From positions 1-15,119 of the forward strand of contig JAEORJ010000042.1 in NCBI GenBank assembly GCA_016840945.1: a stretch of DNA of 15,119 nt, in the 5' to 3' direction. Below the pieces are notes generated by a model. It worked only from the letters and a program-made list of their open reading frames with translations, made no database searches and had not been told where the DNA came from. Shown here piece by piece: positions 12,883 through 15,119 of the stretch; within the stretch, counting starts at the first letter, position 1; every line of letters starts with the position of its first letter. The position numbers were made by a program, and so were the translations under genes. The DNA is from Candidatus Gerdarchaeota archaeon. GTDB taxonomy: Archaea; Asgardarchaeota; Heimdallarchaeia; JABLTI01.

Positions 12883-14154
12883 TTTTTCTCCTTCTTGTAT
12901 ATCCTGCATTAATAATCCTGAAATCATTTTTGGATAGAAATCAGTTGATTTCTGTGGCATACGTTCATTCTTCTTGGATGTTTCTAGAACTTCTGATGCT
13001 TTTGTAGCATTCATGATAACAGCAATAGTTGCTTCACCTTTGTCTACCTTTGCTAAAGCGTCTTTTATCCAGCGAATATAGAAAATATCCTCGTCGATTT
13101 TCAGGTCAACTGTTTTAAGAATTCCATTGAAAATAATTTCTCGAACAATTACAACATCAAGTTCTTTATACGATACTACATGTTTCTCTTTTAAGAATTG
13201 ATCAATACTTTTAGAATCCTTAAGTTTTAAACCATAGGCTTTTCCTTCTGTATATATAACAAAGGCATGTTTTTTATGAGAGCTCATAAATGACTCAATT
13301 TGATCTTTGGAAATTTCTTTAACATCAAAATATTCTTTAGCTGATTTCCAAGTATCATCTGTAAATTTGTAACCATTCAAAACTCGATGTGTTGGTAAAA
13401 TGATTAAACCTTCATCTTGAACAGGAACAAGTAACGTCATTCTGAAATTAGCTGCATCATCTTCTGTCCAGCTTTTTCGTTCCTTCCTTAAGTCATCTCT
13501 ATAACCACAAGCAGTTTCGTATCTATGATGACCATCAGCAATTACTACTTGCCCAGGAGGGATTTCAAAGACTTTTTGAATGATTTTAATCTTATCTGGA
13601 TCTTCAATTTTCCAAACACGGTTACGAACACCTAAATCATCAATAACATCCATCTCTGGTTTATTTTTAGCAATTTCATCAAATATTTTGATTGTAGTCT
13701 TATCAGGATCATTGTATAACATAAATCCTGGTTCAAGGAATTTTTGCGTTGCCATAAGCATATTTAATCGATCTATTTTAGGTCCTTTATGAGTCCATTC
13801 ATGAGGTAAAACAATACCTTCATCGAAATGGTGTAACTTTACTGCTGCAAAAAATCCTTTTCTAGTGTATTTTTTACCTTTGATTTCAAAATCTTGGAAA
13901 TAAACGTAAAAACCTGGTTTAACATCCTTTTTGAACAAACCATCTTTCATCCATTGCTCCAACCTTTGTTTAGCAATTTCATAGCGATTCTCTTCAATGG
14001 GTAAAGTTAACCGACTATATTGGTAATCTGATTTTGCATAGTAGTCTTTTTGCATTTCAGGAGTAATCTTGTCATAAGGTTGGGCAACAAGATCTTCTAA
14101 CTTGCCAGCTTTTTCAGTATAGCGTATTCCTTTAAAGGGTCGTATTTCTACCAT
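12874..14154 (-). CDS. DUF1015 family protein, probably linked to serine metabolism
   Basis: A 426-residue cytoplasmic protein of the DUF1015 (COG4198) family, function not established. Conserved blocks, numbered from an upstream ATG at 14160, are the N-terminal VEIRPFKGIRY and DLVAQPYDKIT (4-33), LPHEWTHKGPKIDRL (118-132), the central VIADGHHRYETA (206-217) and the C-terminal MPQKSTDFYPKMISGL (401-416). The DGHHR motif resembles the one in ParB/sulfiredoxin-fold enzymes such as the serine kinases SerK and SbnI. From memory, DUF1015 genes often neighbour serA or serC, as here, where serA lies directly upstream on the same strand. The start chosen is ATG 14154, because a GTGA SD (14162-14165) is seven bases away and the family usually begins with this segment. 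A hairpin between serA and this gene suggests that it is transcribed at least partly on its own. Confidence 0.8.
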   Translation of the reverse strand: MVEIRPFKGIRYTEKAGKLEDLVAQPYDKITPEMQKDYYAKSDYQYSRLTLPIEENRYEIAKQRLEQWMKDGLFKKDVKPGFYVYFQDFEIKGKKYTRKGFFAAVKLHHFDEGIVLPHEWTHKGPKIDRLNMLMATQKFLEPGFMLYNDPDKTTIKIFDEIAKNKPEMDVIDDLGVRNRVWKIEDPDKIKIIQKVFEIPPGQVVIADGHHRYETACGYRDDLRKERKSWTEDDAANFRMTLLVPVQDEGLIILPTHRVLNGYKFTDDTWKSAKEYFDVKEISKDQIESFMSSHKKHAFVIYTEGKAYGLKLKDSKSIDQFLKEKHVVSYKELDVVIVREIIFNGILKTVDLKIDEDIFYIRWIKDALAKVDKGEATIAVIMNATKASEVLETSKKNERMPQKSTDFYPKMISGLLMQDIQEGEKLL

Positions 14155-14173
14155 AATCATTTCACTTCTTTAA

Positions 14174-14220
14174 TTATAAAAAATATTAATTGAAGCTAAA
14201 GTTTTTTTCCTTTAGCTTCA
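14174..14220 (-). terminator. hairpin and T-rich tract after serA
   Basis: TGAAGCTAAA (14191-14200) and TTTAGCTTCA (14211-14220) form a perfect 10-bp stem with a 10-base loop, 27 bases past the serA stop. On the minus strand ATTAATATTTTTTATAATT follows. Confidence 0.6.
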
Positions 14221-14247
14221 TTATTGGGTTTAAAAAATTAGTGATTT

Positions 14248-15119
14248 TTAGAGTTTTTTAAGCTCCTCAATAACTACTTCAGCTACTTGAACACCAGCGC
14301 GATCTTGACCTTCAGCAGTTTGAGCTCCTATATGTGGGCTACCAATGACGTTCTCAAGCTCCAATAATTTCTTTGAATATTCGAAATTTATTGGTTCTTC
14401 TTCCCAAACATCTAGTGCTGCACCAGCTACCTTACCGCTTTTAATTGCTTCATAAAGGGCCTTTTCATCAATTGTTCCACCTCGAGAACAATTAATAATA
14501 TAGACTCCATCTTTCATCATAGAAAATTGCTTTGTTGAAACCATATGTTTAGTTTCTGGAGTTAATGGTAAATGCAATGAAATATAATCAGCATTTTCAT
14601 AGACATCATCCATATCACATTGATCAACACAAGCTTCATGGATTTCTACGACATCGCAACCAATGATTTTCATTCCTAATGCATGGCATTTTCGAGCTAA
14701 AGCGGAACCTATTCTACCACAACCAATCATTCCTAGAGTTTTATCTAGTAATTCTGTGCCTTCTAGTTCTTTCTTAGCCCACTTGCCTTCTTTTAAAGTT
14801 GTGGTTGCTTTAACAATAGGTCTAGCTAATGCAAACATAAAAGCTAATGCAAGTTCAGCTACAGTGTTTGTAGTTGCATTTGGTGTGTTTCTAACAATTA
14901 CACCACGCTCTTCGCATACTTTTACATCAACATTATCTAAACCAATACCTGCTCTACCAACAACTTTTAGGTTTTTAGCTGCAGCTAAAAGATCACCTTT
15001 TAGTTTTGTAGCAGATCGAATAACTATAGCATCGTATTCACCAATTATTCCAGGAAGGTCTTCTTTAGGTATATCCCAAGCTTCTTTAACTTCATAACCT
15101 TCTTGCTTCAAAAGGTCAA
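14248..15119 (-). CDS. serA: D-3-phosphoglycerate dehydrogenase, 5' end outside the window
   Basis: An NAD-dependent D-2-hydroxyacid dehydrogenase, best matched to phosphoglycerate dehydrogenase, which oxidises 3-phosphoglycerate to 3-phosphohydroxypyruvate, the first step of the phosphorylated serine pathway. Visible in order are the substrate-side segment VGRAGIGLDNVD, the Rossmann motif MIGCGRIGSALA, the catalytic Arg in NCSRGGTIDE, Glu in DVWEEEP and His in GSPHIGAQT. The last, with its following AEGQDRA, is typical of SerA. The frame stays open to the window edge (D-L-L-K-Q-E-G), so a TTG at 15111 is an internal Leu codon rather than a start. About 20 N-terminal residues should be missing. 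The protein ends after the catalytic domains, so it is the short form lacking a C-terminal ACT domain. Confidence 0.88.
   Translation of the reverse strand, partial: DLLKQEGYEVKEAWDIPKEDLPGIIGEYDAIVIRSATKLKGDLLAAAKNLKVVGRAGIGLDNVDVKVCEERGVIVRNTPNATTNTVAELALAFMFALARPIVKATTTLKEGKWAKKELEGTELLDKTLGMIGCGRIGSALARKCHALGMKIIGCDVVEIHEACVDQCDMDDVYENADYISLHLPLTPETKHMVSTKQFSMMKDGVYIINCSRGGTIDEKALYEAIKSGKVAGAALDVWEEEPINFEYSKKLLELENVIGSPHIGAQTAEGQDRAGVQVAEVVIEELKKL

Noticed and set aside
14663..15097. A 144-residue plus-strand frame inside serA
   Set aside because: serA on the minus strand shows the Rossmann motif and catalytic residues across the same bases; the plus frame shows no known domain.
15109..15111. 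TTG as the serA start codon
   Set aside because: The frame continues upstream to the window edge with residues expected in SerA (D-L-L-K), so this is an internal Leu codon.

Overview
The window reads as archaeal chromosome, AT-rich and densely packed. Archaeal markers are ribosomal proteins eL34 and eL38, a DUF106/EMC3-type YidC-superfamily insertase, an aspartate carbamoyltransferase with its separate regulatory chain, and an archaeal GspE-type secretion ATPase with a TadC-type platform protein. SD motifs match the archaeal 16S tail (GGAG, GGTG), and TTG and GTG starts occur. The eukaryote-like eL38 (known from TACK and Asgard archaea), the EMC3 homologue, and the bacterial-looking sucCD, scpB and MFS genes together suggest an Asgard archaeon, perhaps of the Heimdallarchaeia. 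That placement is inference from gene content; no 16S or signature protein is present.

Layout. Positions 1-92 may hold the tail of a truncated gene. At 222-1703 (-) is a MefA/EntS-like MFS exporter whose upstream region has a 9-bp inverted repeat bracketing an AT-rich promoter core. It is divergent from scpB (1922-2746, +), which carries an unusual acidic tail. scpB converges, across an 11-bp-stem hairpin, on a gene for a duplicated PRC-barrel-like protein (2794-3492, -). Divergent from that is the sucC-sucD operon (3724-5762, +), encoding succinyl-CoA ligase. A 444-base stretch follows, holding a doubtful small Cys-rich ORF and a 9-bp-stem hairpin.

The most accessory part is a three-gene set at 6207-9250 (+): a small ArlF/ArlG- or pilin-like protein, an archaeal GspE/ArlI-type ATPase and a single-domain TadC/ArlJ-type membrane protein. 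Together they look like the core of a surface-filament assembly machine. It converges on a hot-dog thioesterase resembling fluoroacetyl-CoA thioesterase FlK and, upstream of that, eL34 (9302-10049, -). eL34 is divergent from the EMC3-like insertase (10306-10890, +). Then come pyrB-pyrI (11015-12466, +), the two chains of aspartate carbamoyltransferase for pyrimidine synthesis. The right end is a minus-strand series: eL38, a DUF1015 protein with a DGHHR motif, and a 5'-truncated serA running off the window. SerA and the DUF1015 protein plausibly share serine metabolism.

Small hairpins with T-rich flanks sit at eight 3' ends. No tRNA, rRNA, CRISPR array, insertion sequence or integrase was found.
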